Assembly (NCBI GenBank): GCA_023411035.1
Contig: JAEYPE010000099.1
Coordinates: 1 to 20,075, forward strand
Reading direction: 5' to 3'
DNA: 20,075 nt
Origin: Pseudomonadota bacterium
GTDB taxonomy: Bacteria > Pseudomonadota > Alphaproteobacteria > Azospirillales > Azospirillaceae
Each line of letters starts with the position of its first letter. Position 1 is the first letter of the stretch. The position numbers and the translations under genes were made by a program. Of the stretch, positions 8,962 to 15,502 are shown piece after piece. The notes below the pieces were generated by a model that saw only the letters and a program-made list of their open reading frames with translations, made no database searches and was not told where the DNA came from.

Positions 8962-9666
8962 TCAGCGCTTGGGACGGCTCAGCCAATCCACACTGCCGCT
9001 GCGGGTGGGCGTGCCGGTGCCGTTGGTTCCGGAGCCGGCACCGCCCCTGCGCCCGGACAGGGGCGAGAGCCAGGAGGAGGACGGCGCCGCGTCCGGAGCG
9101 GGAAGCGGCGCAGCCGGACGTTGCGGTGCGGGAGCCGGCGCTCTCGGCACGAAGGGCGACAGGGGCGACGCCGATGGCGGCGGCGGGTCATCTCGCGGCG
9201 GCTCGGCGGCGAAGGGTGGGACAGGATCGTCGGACGGCGGCGCGTAAGTCTGAAGGGCGGTTTGGGGTGTCGCCGGAGCCGATGCGGACGGGGTGGGCCG
9301 CGGGGTATCGGAGACGGTCCGCGTGGGGCGGTCGTCGTCATCGACCGGGCCGGTCTGGGTGTTGATGCGCCGCGCCTCGTCGCGGATCGTCAGCAGGGTC
9401 GATACGGCGAACTGAAGGAGCGGGGCCATCGCCTCCGAGTCCGCCAGTTCCTCCGCCGTCATGGCGGCGAAGCGCCTGCGCACCTGTTCGACGCCGTCCT
9501 CGATGCTGTCGCGCAGAGCGCCGGTATCCTGGAGAATGCGCTCCAAGTCTTCCCGCAGGGCTGAAATCTCGCACGCCTGACGCAGCTCGTGGAAGCCGAT
9601 CGGCGTCCCCGGCGTCCGCCCGGAGTCGGCGGTCCGTTGATCCTGCGCGCGAAATTCATAGGGCAT
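8962..9666 (-). CDS. Proline-rich, probably disordered protein of unknown function
   Basis: I do not recognise this 234-residue protein. Residues about 25-110 are predicted helical and charged, with a coiled-coil-like stretch (SALREDLERILQDTGALRDS). From about residue 115 to the end the protein is low-complexity, rich in Pro, Ala, Ser, Thr and acidic residues, and likely disordered. Near the C-terminus the tripeptide WLS occurs twice, in SSWLSPLSGRR and again in VDWLSRPKR, which ends the protein. No signal peptide or membrane segment is visible. ATG 9666 is preferred; the frame is open back to a TTG at 9696, but no ribosome binding site supports that. It is divergent from the ATPase gene at 9877 and upstream of the response regulator gene. 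Confidence 0.65.
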   Translation of the reverse strand: MPYEFRAQDQRTADSGRTPGTPIGFHELRQACEISALREDLERILQDTGALRDSIEDGVEQVRRRFAAMTAEELADSEAMAPLLQFAVSTLLTIRDEARRINTQTGPVDDDDRPTRTVSDTPRPTPSASAPATPQTALQTYAPPSDDPVPPFAAEPPRDDPPPPSASPLSPFVPRAPAPAPQRPAAPLPAPDAAPSSSWLSPLSGRRGGAGSGTNGTGTPTRSGSVDWLSRPKR

Positions 9667-9764
9667 CTTCGCCAAACCCCGAGCCCTATCTTGCAATTAT
9701 CCGGGAGACGAAGGAAGGTTGCCGAGTCACAGGTTTAATGCGGTTGAACATGGTTGGAAACCGT

Positions 9765-9793
9765 TTGCGCACCCCAATCGCTTGTACTATTTT
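9765..9793 (+). promoter_or_regulatory. Candidate sigma-70-type promoter for the ATPase gene
   Basis: TTGCGC (9765-9770), a 17-base spacer and TATTTT (9788-9793) make an acceptable -35/-10 pair in a locally AT-rich stretch. It lies 83 bases before the GTG at 9877. The match is modest, so this is tentative. Confidence 0.35.
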
Positions 9794-9876
9794 TTCCGCA
9801 CCGTGGGGAACGGAATCCTGCGGTATCACAAATCCTACCCACCCTTCTCCAAAGCCACGCATGCCGGGTACTCACG

Positions 9877-11361
9877 GTGTCGATTGATCGCACGGAACTG
9901 GAACGGCTCCTTGCCGATCGTCCGACCGGAAACCGCTCGGCCATGCAGGCCGTCCGCGAAAGCTACGCCGACATCGGCCTGATGCGCGAACGCGGCCTGT
10001 CCTGGGCGGAAATTTCCGAAGTCCTCGCGAAGCTGGGCGTCACTGCCCGCGATAACCAGCCGATTTCGCCGGTCACCCTCCGTTCCGCCTTCTTCCTGGT
10101 GGGCAACGAAGGGCGCGACGGCGCGTCGGAAGGGGAGGACGGCGGTAACGCGACCCCGCGCGAAACGCTGGACGCGGTGCACCGCGCGGCCCTGGCGGCG
10201 GGCCAGCCCGCGACCGCCGAGGACGCGGTCGCCGAGCCGGACAGGCTGGCGGAATCGGAACTGACCGAATCGGGACTGACCGAATCGGAACAGGAGCCTG
10301 AACCCGTTCCGGTCCCAGACCCGGCCCCCGAACCGGACGCTCCGCCGGAACCCGCCGCTCACCACCCGTCGGCCCTTGTGGCGCCGGTTCTTCCATCAAA
10401 GGAACCGGCATCAAAGGAACCTGCTCCGGTTCCAGAACTCGTTCATCCCCAGGCACCGATTCCCCAGGCACCGATTCCCCTGGCGCCGGTCACTCACGCT
10501 CCGACATCTCAAGATTCGACAACGAACAGACTCTGGAAAGGCGATCGCATGCTGGGCACCATCTTCGTTCTCAACGACCGCGGTGGCGTCGGCAAGACGC
10601 TGCTGTCCCATCACCTGATGGCGACCGCCATGCTCGAAGGCCTTCAACTCAAGGTCGTCGAGTATGAGGTGAACGAGCGCCTGAACCGCCTGTTCGGTCC
10701 GGAGGTGGTGGAACACCGCCGCATCACCCAGGACTTCATGAACATGATGGGTTCGGGCGACGGCTTCTACGAATTCTGGGACCTGATCGGGCCGGAACTG
10801 CAGCGCGGTGGCCGCCTGTACGACTTCGGCGGCAACATCTCCCAGTGGTTCTTCAACTGGGCCGAGGTGTCGGGATTCGACTATTACGTCGGCGAGGGCG
10901 AGCGGCTGACCTTCATGGTGCCGGTCACCGTCGATCTGGCCTCGCTCTCCACCGGCATGAACACGCTGGAGCGCATCGCCACCATCGCCCCGAAGGCCAA
11001 GCGCGTCCTGGTCGAGAACGGCTTCTCCGGCCCCTTCTCGCAGCTTGAGGACAGCCAGTACGCCCGCCGCAAGGCGGAGATGGTGGAGCGTGAGGGCGTG
11101 GAGGTCATCTCCATGGCGCCCTGCACGGCCCCGGCCTGGGCGCGCCTGACCGGCCACCGCATCGACGAGGTGGCCCAGATGACGCGCGAGGATCTGGTGA
11201 AGCTGGGCATGACCCCGCCGGTCGCCTCCCGCTCGCTCATCATCATCCACGAGTGGCTGCGCACGATGCGGCAGGCCCTGTCGCCCTACCTGCGCGACGC
11301 CTTCAACCAGTCCGCCGGCCCGTCCGGCAGCAAGTCCGGCGCGCGCCAGGGCGCGCTCTGA
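9877..11361 (+). CDS. P-loop ATPase with N-terminal HTH-like domain (ParA/TraL-like)
   Basis: A 494-residue three-part protein. Residues 1-80 form a compact helical domain (RESYADIGLMRERGLSWAEI, then a segment ending PVTLRSAFF) that resembles the helix-turn-helix regions of plasmid mobilization proteins. Residues 80-224 are an acidic, Pro-rich linker built from 5-residue repeats (ESELT/ESGLT; QAPIP/QAPIP). Residues 225-494 form a P-loop NTPase with Walker A NDRGGVGKTLLS (Lys240). The ParA signature lysine position is Arg235. LYDFGGNISQWFF is a Walker B-like strand, and the region VPVTVDLASLSTGMNTLERI recalls TraL-type mobilization ATPases. GTG 9877 is chosen because the open frame before it starts only at TTG 9754 and has no coding character; ATG 9943 is possible. 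Function is unknown; partition, positioning or DNA-linked roles are inferred only from the fold. Confidence 0.65.
   Translation: MSIDRTELERLLADRPTGNRSAMQAVRESYADIGLMRERGLSWAEISEVLAKLGVTARDNQPISPVTLRSAFFLVGNEGRDGASEGEDGGNATPRETLDAVHRAALAAGQPATAEDAVAEPDRLAESELTESGLTESEQEPEPVPVPDPAPEPDAPPEPAAHHPSALVAPVLPSKEPASKEPAPVPELVHPQAPIPQAPIPLAPVTHAPTSQDSTTNRLWKGDRMLGTIFVLNDRGGVGKTLLSHHLMATAMLEGLQLKVVEYEVNERLNRLFGPEVVEHRRITQDFMNMMGSGDGFYEFWDLIGPELQRGGRLYDFGGNISQWFFNWAEVSGFDYYVGEGERLTFMVPVTVDLASLSTGMNTLERIATIAPKAKRVLVENGFSGPFSQLEDSQYARRKAEMVEREGVEVISMAPCTAPAWARLTGHRIDEVAQMTREDLVKLGMTPPVASRSLIIIHEWLRTMRQALSPYLRDAFNQSAGPSGSKSGARQGAL
10252..10296 (+). repeat. 15-bp tandem repeat in ATPase linker (ESxLT)
   Basis: Two 15-bp units, GAATCGGAACTGACC at 10252-10266 and a one-base variant at 10267-10281, are followed by a partial third unit from 10282. 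They encode ESELT, ESGLT, ESEQE. Confidence 0.85.
10447..10491 (+). repeat. 15-bp tandem repeat in ATPase linker (QAPIP)
   Basis: Two identical units CCCCAGGCACCGATT occupy 10447-10461 and 10462-10476, followed by a degenerate third copy to 10491. They encode PQAPI-type repeats in the linker just before the ATPase domain. Confidence 0.88.
10535..10551 (+). promoter_or_regulatory. Internal ribosome binding site and ATG before the ATPase domain
   Basis: GGAAAGG (10535-10541) stands 7 bases upstream of an in-frame ATG (10549-10551). Translation from it would give a free 270-residue ATPase domain beginning MLGTIFVLNDRGGVGKT, exactly at the domain boundary. Confidence 0.45.
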
Positions 11362-11388
11362 CCGGACATCACTTCGCCAGCATGTGGG

Positions 11389-11419
11389 AACGGGGGCCTT
11401 CGCGGCCCCCGTTTCTTTT
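11389..11419 (+). terminator. Rho-independent terminator after the ATPase gene
   Basis: AACGGGGGCC (11389-11398) pairs perfectly with GGCCCCCGTT (11404-11413) over a TTCGC loop and is followed by TCTTTT. It lies 27 bases after the stop, before the convergent hydrolase gene. Confidence 0.88.
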
Positions 11420-11430
11420 CCGGGAAAGGC

Positions 11431-12216
11431 TTACGCGAAGGCTTCGACCAGCGCGGCGAACTCCTGCGGGCGTTCGGCGTGCAGCCAGTGGCCGGCGCCC
11501 TCGACCATCTCGATGACGGCCTTGGGGAAATGCCGGCGGATGGCGGCGTGATGCTCCGGCAGGATGTAGTCGGACCGGGTGCCCCCGATGAACAGCGTCG
11601 GGCCGTCATAGCGGGCGCCGTCCAGATCCGGGAAGCCGATCAGGTCCTCCATGCGGGCACCGATGGCGTCCAGATTGATCCGCCAGTGGAACGCGCCCTG
11701 CTCCAGAACGAGATTCTGCAACAGGAAGGAGCGCAGGGGCGCTTCCGGCACCGCCTCCACAAGCTGGGCTTCCACCTCCGACCGGCGGGTGCAGCCCTCC
11801 AGCTTCGCCCGCTTCATCGCCGCCACGAAGGGGGCGTGGGTGTGGGTGTAGGCCACCGGGGCGATGTCGGCCACGGCCAGCCGCTCCACCCGGTCCGGAT
11901 GGTTGAGCGCCAGCGTCATCGCTACCTTGCCGCCCATGGAATGGCCGACCACCATGGCCCGCGCGAAGCCCCGGTCGTCGAGGAAGCGCAGCACGTCCGC
12001 GGCCATCGCCGGATAGGTCATCTCGTCCGACCAAGGGGCGCCGCCGTGGTTGCGCAGGTCCAGCGCATAGACCCGATGCCGCTCCGCGAAGCGCTTCGCC
12101 AGGGTCTGCCAGTTGCGCGCCGACCCGAACAGGCCGTGCAGAACCAGCAGTGGGGTGCCGCCGTTCGCTTCGCCGGCTTCCAGATAGGTGAGGGGAAGAC
12201 CCTGGGCCATGGACAT
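11431..12216 (-). CDS. Alpha/beta-fold hydrolase, YbfF-like esterase
   Basis: A 261-residue cytosolic serine hydrolase. The oxyanion segment is LHGLFGSARNW, the nucleophile elbow is GHSMGGK with Ser93, and the family block LDLRNHG is present at about 52-58. The probable acid is Asp216 in GTRSDYI and the catalytic His is 243 in EGAGHWLHAERP. The LRNHG block and VADIAPV (114-120) point to the YbfF esterase subfamily, which acts on short acyl esters including acyl-CoA or palmitoyl esters in E. coli. The natural substrate here is unknown. The start at 12216 has AGG 8 bases upstream; ATG 12210, two codons later, is also possible. It is divergent from murJ. Confidence 0.88.
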   Translation of the reverse strand: MSMAQGLPLTYLEAGEANGGTPLLVLHGLFGSARNWQTLAKRFAERHRVYALDLRNHGGAPWSDEMTYPAMAADVLRFLDDRGFARAMVVGHSMGGKVAMTLALNHPDRVERLAVADIAPVAYTHTHAPFVAAMKRAKLEGCTRRSEVEAQLVEAVPEAPLRSFLLQNLVLEQGAFHWRINLDAIGARMEDLIGFPDLDGARYDGPTLFIGGTRSDYILPEHHAAIRRHFPKAVIEMVEGAGHWLHAERPQEFAALVEAFA

Positions 12217-12349
12217 TCCGATTGCCTGAACGTGGGTTGAGGGACGATGGGTGGGCGGCGATCCTACCAGACCGTTTCAGCCGCCCGCCTTCAAATTCCA
12301 CACGGGCCGGCATTCCGAAAGGCGTGACGCGGGCCGGGAAAACGGTAGG

Positions 12350-13933
12350 ATGGCGCCGCCCATCAAAGGACCCGTACGCACCGTGCTCCGCAACATCCTG
12401 TCCGTCGGCGGGCTGACGCTGGTCAGCCGCGTCCTTGGCTTTCTGCGCGACGTGTTGACCGCCGCCCTGCTCGGCGCCGGGCCGGTGGCCGACGCCTTCT
12501 TCGTGGCGTTCCGGCTGCCCAACCATTTCCGCGCCCTGTTCGCGGAGGGGGCCTTCAACTCCGCCTTCGTGCCTCTGTTCTCGGCCAAGCTGGTGCAGGA
12601 CGGGCAGGCCGCCGCAAAGCGCTTCGCCGAGGAGGTGATGAGCCTTCTTCTTGCGGTGCAACTGCTGTTCCTGGGCGGCATCCTGGCGATCATGCCCCAG
12701 TTCATGACGGTCTTCGCGCCGGGCTTTTCCGACGAGCCGGAGAAGTTCCGTCTGGCCGTGCTGTTCACCAGCATCACCTTCCCCTACCTGCTGTTCATCT
12801 CGCTGGAGTCGCTGCTGGCCGGTGTGCTGAACAGCATGGGGCGATTCGCGGCGGCGGCGGCGGCGCCGATCCTGCTGAACCTGTGCCTGATCGCCGCGAT
12901 GGTGTTGGCCGTCCCACTGATGCCCACGGTCGGCCACGCCCTGTCCTGGGGTGTCTTCGCCGCGGGTCTGGCGCAGTTCCTCTATCTGTATTGGGAGGCC
13001 AACCGTGCCGGCATGGGGTTGCGGCTGCCCTGGCCGCGCTTCACGCCGGACGTGAAGCGCTTCCTGACGGTGCTCGGCCCGGCGGCGTTGGGTTCCGGGC
13101 TGACGCAGATCAACCTGTTCGTGGACACGCTGATCGCCTCGCTGCTGCCGACCGGGGCGGTGTCCTACCTCTACTACGCGGACCGGCTGAACCAGTTGCC
13201 GCTGGGCGTCATCGGGATCGCGGTCGGCACCGTTCTGCTTCCGGAGATGGCCCGGCGCATCAAGGGCGGGGACGAGCCCGGCGCGGTGGAGAGCCAGAAC
13301 CGGGCGGTGGAACTGTCGCTGGTGCTGACACTGCCCGCCGCCGTGGCCTTCCTGATCGTCGGCCTGCCCATCGTGTCGGTGCTGTTCCAGCACGGCGCCT
13401 TCGGCCCGACCGACGCCGCGCAGTCCGCCGCGACCTTGCAAGCCTACGCGCTGGGCCTGCCGGCCTTCGTGGTGATCCGCAGCCTCGTGAACGGTTTCTA
13501 CGCCCGGCAGGACACGGCGACGCCGGTGCGGGTCGCGCTGGCCGCGACCGCGGTCAACGTGGCGCTGAAGCTGGCGCTGATGGGGCCGCTGGCGCAGGTC
13601 GGGCTGGCGGTGGCGACCTCCGTCGCCGCCTGGGTCAACGCCGGGCTGCTGGCGTGGCTGCTGACCCGGCGGGGGCTGTTCCGCGCCGACGCCCGACTGC
13701 TGCGCAACCTGCCGCGCATGGCCGTGGCGGCGCTCGCCATGGGCGGCACGCTGTGGCTGGTGCAGGAGCGGCTGTCGCCCTGGCTGACCGCCCACGGTCT
13801 GTTCGAACGGCTGGGCGGGCTGGTGCTTCTGGGGTTTGCCGGGCTGCTGGTCTACGCGCTGCTGGCCGTCGCGCTGGGCCTGCTGCGCCGGTCGGACCTG
13901 GGGCGGTTCCGCCGGCGCCGCAAGGCGGCGTAA
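12350..13933 (+). CDS. murJ: Lipid II flippase MurJ
   Basis: MurJ flips lipid-linked peptidoglycan precursor across the inner membrane and is normally essential. The 527 residues hold about 14 hydrophobic segments typical of the MATE-like MOP superfamily. The N-terminal block SRVLGFLRDVLTAALLGAG and the following DAFFVAFRLPNHFRALFAEG carry the conserved arginines and acidic residues lining the MurJ cavity. YYADRLNQLPLGVIGIAVGT is another family hallmark. The frame is open upstream from 12251, but ATG 12350 is preferred because it begins shortly before the conserved NILSVGGLTLVSR. GGGAA lies about 10 bases upstream. GTG 12380 would also give a plausible MurJ N-terminus. The stop lies 3 bp from that of the convergent sulfurtransferase. 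Confidence 0.94.
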   Translation: MAPPIKGPVRTVLRNILSVGGLTLVSRVLGFLRDVLTAALLGAGPVADAFFVAFRLPNHFRALFAEGAFNSAFVPLFSAKLVQDGQAAAKRFAEEVMSLLLAVQLLFLGGILAIMPQFMTVFAPGFSDEPEKFRLAVLFTSITFPYLLFISLESLLAGVLNSMGRFAAAAAAPILLNLCLIAAMVLAVPLMPTVGHALSWGVFAAGLAQFLYLYWEANRAGMGLRLPWPRFTPDVKRFLTVLGPAALGSGLTQINLFVDTLIASLLPTGAVSYLYYADRLNQLPLGVIGIAVGTVLLPEMARRIKGGDEPGAVESQNRAVELSLVLTLPAAVAFLIVGLPIVSVLFQHGAFGPTDAAQSAATLQAYALGLPAFVVIRSLVNGFYARQDTATPVRVALAATAVNVALKLALMGPLAQVGLAVATSVAAWVNAGLLAWLLTRRGLFRADARLLRNLPRMAVAALAMGGTLWLVQERLSPWLTAHGLFERLGGLVLLGFAGLLVYALLAVALGLLRRSDLGRFRRRRKAA

Positions 13934-13946
13934 GTCTTACGCCGCC
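13924..13946. repeat. Perfect palindrome spanning two convergent stop codons
   Basis: GGCGGCGTAAG (13924-13934) and CTTACGCCGCC (13936-13946) are perfect inverted arms around one base. Each arm contains the TAA stop of one gene: murJ on plus, the sulfurtransferase on minus. No T-run follows. Confidence 0.8.
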
Positions 13947-14812
13947 GGCCCGTTCTTGACCGGCCCGTTTTTCACAGGGCGGGCCGGATCGGCGGTCCAT
14001 TCGGACATCGACCCATCATAGAGCCGAACCCCCTCGATCCCTGCGATCTCGCTGAGCGCGAACCAGGAGACGGTGGCGAGGTGGCCGGTGTTGCAGAAGG
14101 TGATCGGCGCGTCGCTCACCTTGGCCTGTTCCGCCAGCGCCTTCACCGCGTCGGCGGAGAGGAAGCGCTTCTCGGCGGCGGAGTAGAAGGCGCCGTTTTC
14201 GATCAGCACCGCCCCCGGCAGCGTGCCCGGCACGCGGGCCTGTGGGCTCTTGGCACGGCCTTCGAACTGATCGGTGGAACGGACGTCCAGCAGCGGGACG
14301 GAGCCGCCGGCCACCGCCGCCTCGACCTCCGGCAAGGTGGCGCGCAGGCCGCCGTGGGGCGCCGCGCGGTAGGCCGTGGCGGGGCGGCTGGAGGCCGCAG
14401 TGGCGACCGGGTTGGCCGGGTCCGCGGTCCAGGCCACGAATCCGCCGTCCAGCACCGAAACGCGATCATGCCCCAGCGTCTTGAAGGTCCAGTAGACCCG
14501 CGTGGCGTTCCCCATGTCGGGGGCGTTCAAGCCGCTGGCGACCAGCACGACGTGATCCCCGGTGCCGATTCCCAACCCGCCGATCAGCCCCTCCAGGACG
14601 GCGGTGTCGGGCAGCAGACCCGGAACGCCGTTCACCGTGGCCCGCCAACCGGCCTTCGCGTAGTCGGAATGCAGCGAGCCGGGAACGAAGCCGCCCGAGG
14701 GAGGCGTGCGCACGTCCAAAATCACGAGGTCCGGGCGGCCCAGCGCGCCCTGGAGCCAGGCGCTGTCCACCAGGGGGCGATGGGTATCGGAACCTGGGGA
14801 ATCGGTCGTCAT
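13937..14812 (-). CDS. Sulfurtransferase with two rhodanese domains
   Basis: A 291-residue tandem-rhodanese protein of the thiosulfate/3-mercaptopyruvate sulfurtransferase type. The N-terminal rhodanese domain (about 12-135) is catalytically silent. The C-terminal domain (about 155-275) carries the persulfide-forming Cys240 in FCNTGHLAT. The six-residue active loop CNTGHL differs from both the textbook rhodanese loop (CRKGVT) and the mercaptopyruvate loop (CGSGVT), so the donor cannot be assigned. No signal peptide is visible. The last residues contain a duplicated KNGPV element encoded by a 15-bp tandem repeat. ATG 14812 is chosen over earlier in-frame codons because GAAGG lies about 9 bases upstream and the conserved domain begins soon after. 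Confidence 0.9.
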   Translation of the reverse strand: MTTDSPGSDTHRPLVDSAWLQGALGRPDLVILDVRTPPSGGFVPGSLHSDYAKAGWRATVNGVPGLLPDTAVLEGLIGGLGIGTGDHVVLVASGLNAPDMGNATRVYWTFKTLGHDRVSVLDGGFVAWTADPANPVATAASSRPATAYRAAPHGGLRATLPEVEAAVAGGSVPLLDVRSTDQFEGRAKSPQARVPGTLPGAVLIENGAFYSAAEKRFLSADAVKALAEQAKVSDAPITFCNTGHLATVSWFALSEIAGIEGVRLYDGSMSEWTADPARPVKNGPVKNGPAA

Positions 14813-15007
14813 GGGGGCTGCCTTCGCTGTGGTTTCGCATCCGGCGGGTAGGGTAACAACACAATCCGCTTCGGTAAACCAGTTCCGCGCTGTGGTTTTC
14901 CTTTCCTTGTCGCAGGTCGGTGCGACGGTCGCCGTTGCTCCGGCGCGTCCGGTGGGGTAACTCTTGTCGGTTGACGGGGCCGGTGGCCTGGGGTGATGGA
15001 GTGCGGC

Positions 15008-15310
15008 ATGGCCAACATCGACGATCTGCTGGGCTCCGGCTCGTCCGACGACATGAGCAGCGACGCCTTCGCCATCGGCGACGCGCCGGTCGAGATCAAG
15101 GTGGTGATCGGAACCGCCATGCTGCGCGTCCGCGACCTGCTGAAGCTCGGCCGTGGCGCCGTGGTGGAACTCGACCGACATCTGAAGGACCCGACCGACG
15201 TCTATGTGGAAGGCGTCCTCGTCGCCCGCGGCGAGGTGGTGATCGTGGACGACAAGATCGGTGTCACCCTGACCGACTTCGTGAAATCCAGCCGCGAGTG
15301 GAAGCGCTGA
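15008..15310 (+). CDS. fliN: Flagellar motor switch FliN-family protein
   Basis: A 100-residue protein with a short acidic, Ser-rich N-terminus (to about residue 25) and a complete SpoA/FliN C-terminal domain. The hallmark segment is LLKLGRGAVVELDRHLKDPT, followed by VYVEGVLVARGEVVIVDDKI and GVTLTDFV. FliN forms the bottom of the flagellar C-ring with FliM and FliG and helps set rotation direction and export. No other flagellar genes lie here, so it is either a displaced fliN or a paralogue. ATG 15008 has GGAG (14998-15001) at 6 bases and is preferred over an in-frame GTG at 14993. Confidence 0.85.
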   Translation: MANIDDLLGSGSSDDMSSDAFAIGDAPVEIKVVIGTAMLRVRDLLKLGRGAVVELDRHLKDPTDVYVEGVLVARGEVVIVDDKIGVTLTDFVKSSREWKR

Positions 15311-15322
15311 GGGTTTTCAGCG
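15305..15322 (+). terminator. Short hairpin at the fliN stop
   Basis: CGCTGA (15305-15310), which includes the stop codon, can pair with TCAGCG (15317-15322) around GGGTTT. No T-run follows, so termination here would be weak. Confidence 0.3.
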
Positions 15323-15339
15323 ATCGGCATGCAACCGGA

Positions 15340-15444
15340 ATGGCAGTGTTTCGAAAGCGGAACGACACATTCCGGAGGCGAAATGACACGTTGCGAAGCC
15401 GGAACATCCTGATGCGGCTCCGAAACGAACAGCATTGCGACTGA
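15340..15444 (+). other. Possible 34-codon basic heptad-repeat ORF (doubtful)
   Basis: An ATG at 15340 opens 34 codons that read as a seven-residue repeat (FRKRNDT, FRRRNDT, LRSRNIL, MRLRNEQ) and stop at 15442-15444. The upstream CCGGA is a poor ribosome binding site. The minus strand of the same DNA also reads as FRxRN repeats, because each DNA unit is dyad-symmetric, so the peptide pattern is more likely a by-product of the DNA repeat. Confidence 0.2.
15349..15432. repeat. Four 21-bp tandem units, each with a dyad
   Basis: Units at 15349-15369, 15370-15390, 15391-15411 and 15412-15432 each begin with a 14-bp dyad fitting TTNCGN4CGNAA (the fourth has A for the first T). The 7-base spacers are partly conserved (CGACACA, TGACACG, CATCCTG, CGAACAG). 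A decayed further copy seems to precede the first, around 15329-15345. Confidence 0.75.
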
Positions 15445-15456
15445 GCTTCGGCGAAA

Positions 15457-15496
15457 GCCCGCGACCCCGCCACCGGTTGGCGGAAGGGCCGCGGGC
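15457..15496 (-). terminator. Hairpin downstream of gapR
   Basis: GCCCGCG (15457-15463) pairs with CGCGGGC (15490-15496), and CCGCCA (15467-15472) pairs with TGGCGG (15478-15483) inside it. On the minus strand the outer arm is followed by TTTCG, so it may terminate the gapR transcript, whose stop lies at 15503. Confidence 0.55.
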
Positions 15497-15502
15497 GTGG
15501 CG

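Noticed and set aside
9754..9876. N-terminal extension of the ATPase gene from TTG 9754
   Set aside because: The start codon is TTG without a ribosome binding site, the region is AT-richer and carries a candidate promoter, and the extra residues show no coding character.
11606..13795. A 729-codon open frame on the minus strand
   Set aside because: It is antisense to murJ and out of frame across the hydrolase gene, both of which have full family motifs.
14909..14926. Operator GTCGCA-N6-TGCGAC before fliN
   Set aside because: Six-base GC-rich arms are expected by chance at this composition, and no second copy was seen.
15349..15432. CRISPR array
   Set aside because: The units are contiguous 21-bp repeats without unique spacers, and no cas gene is near.
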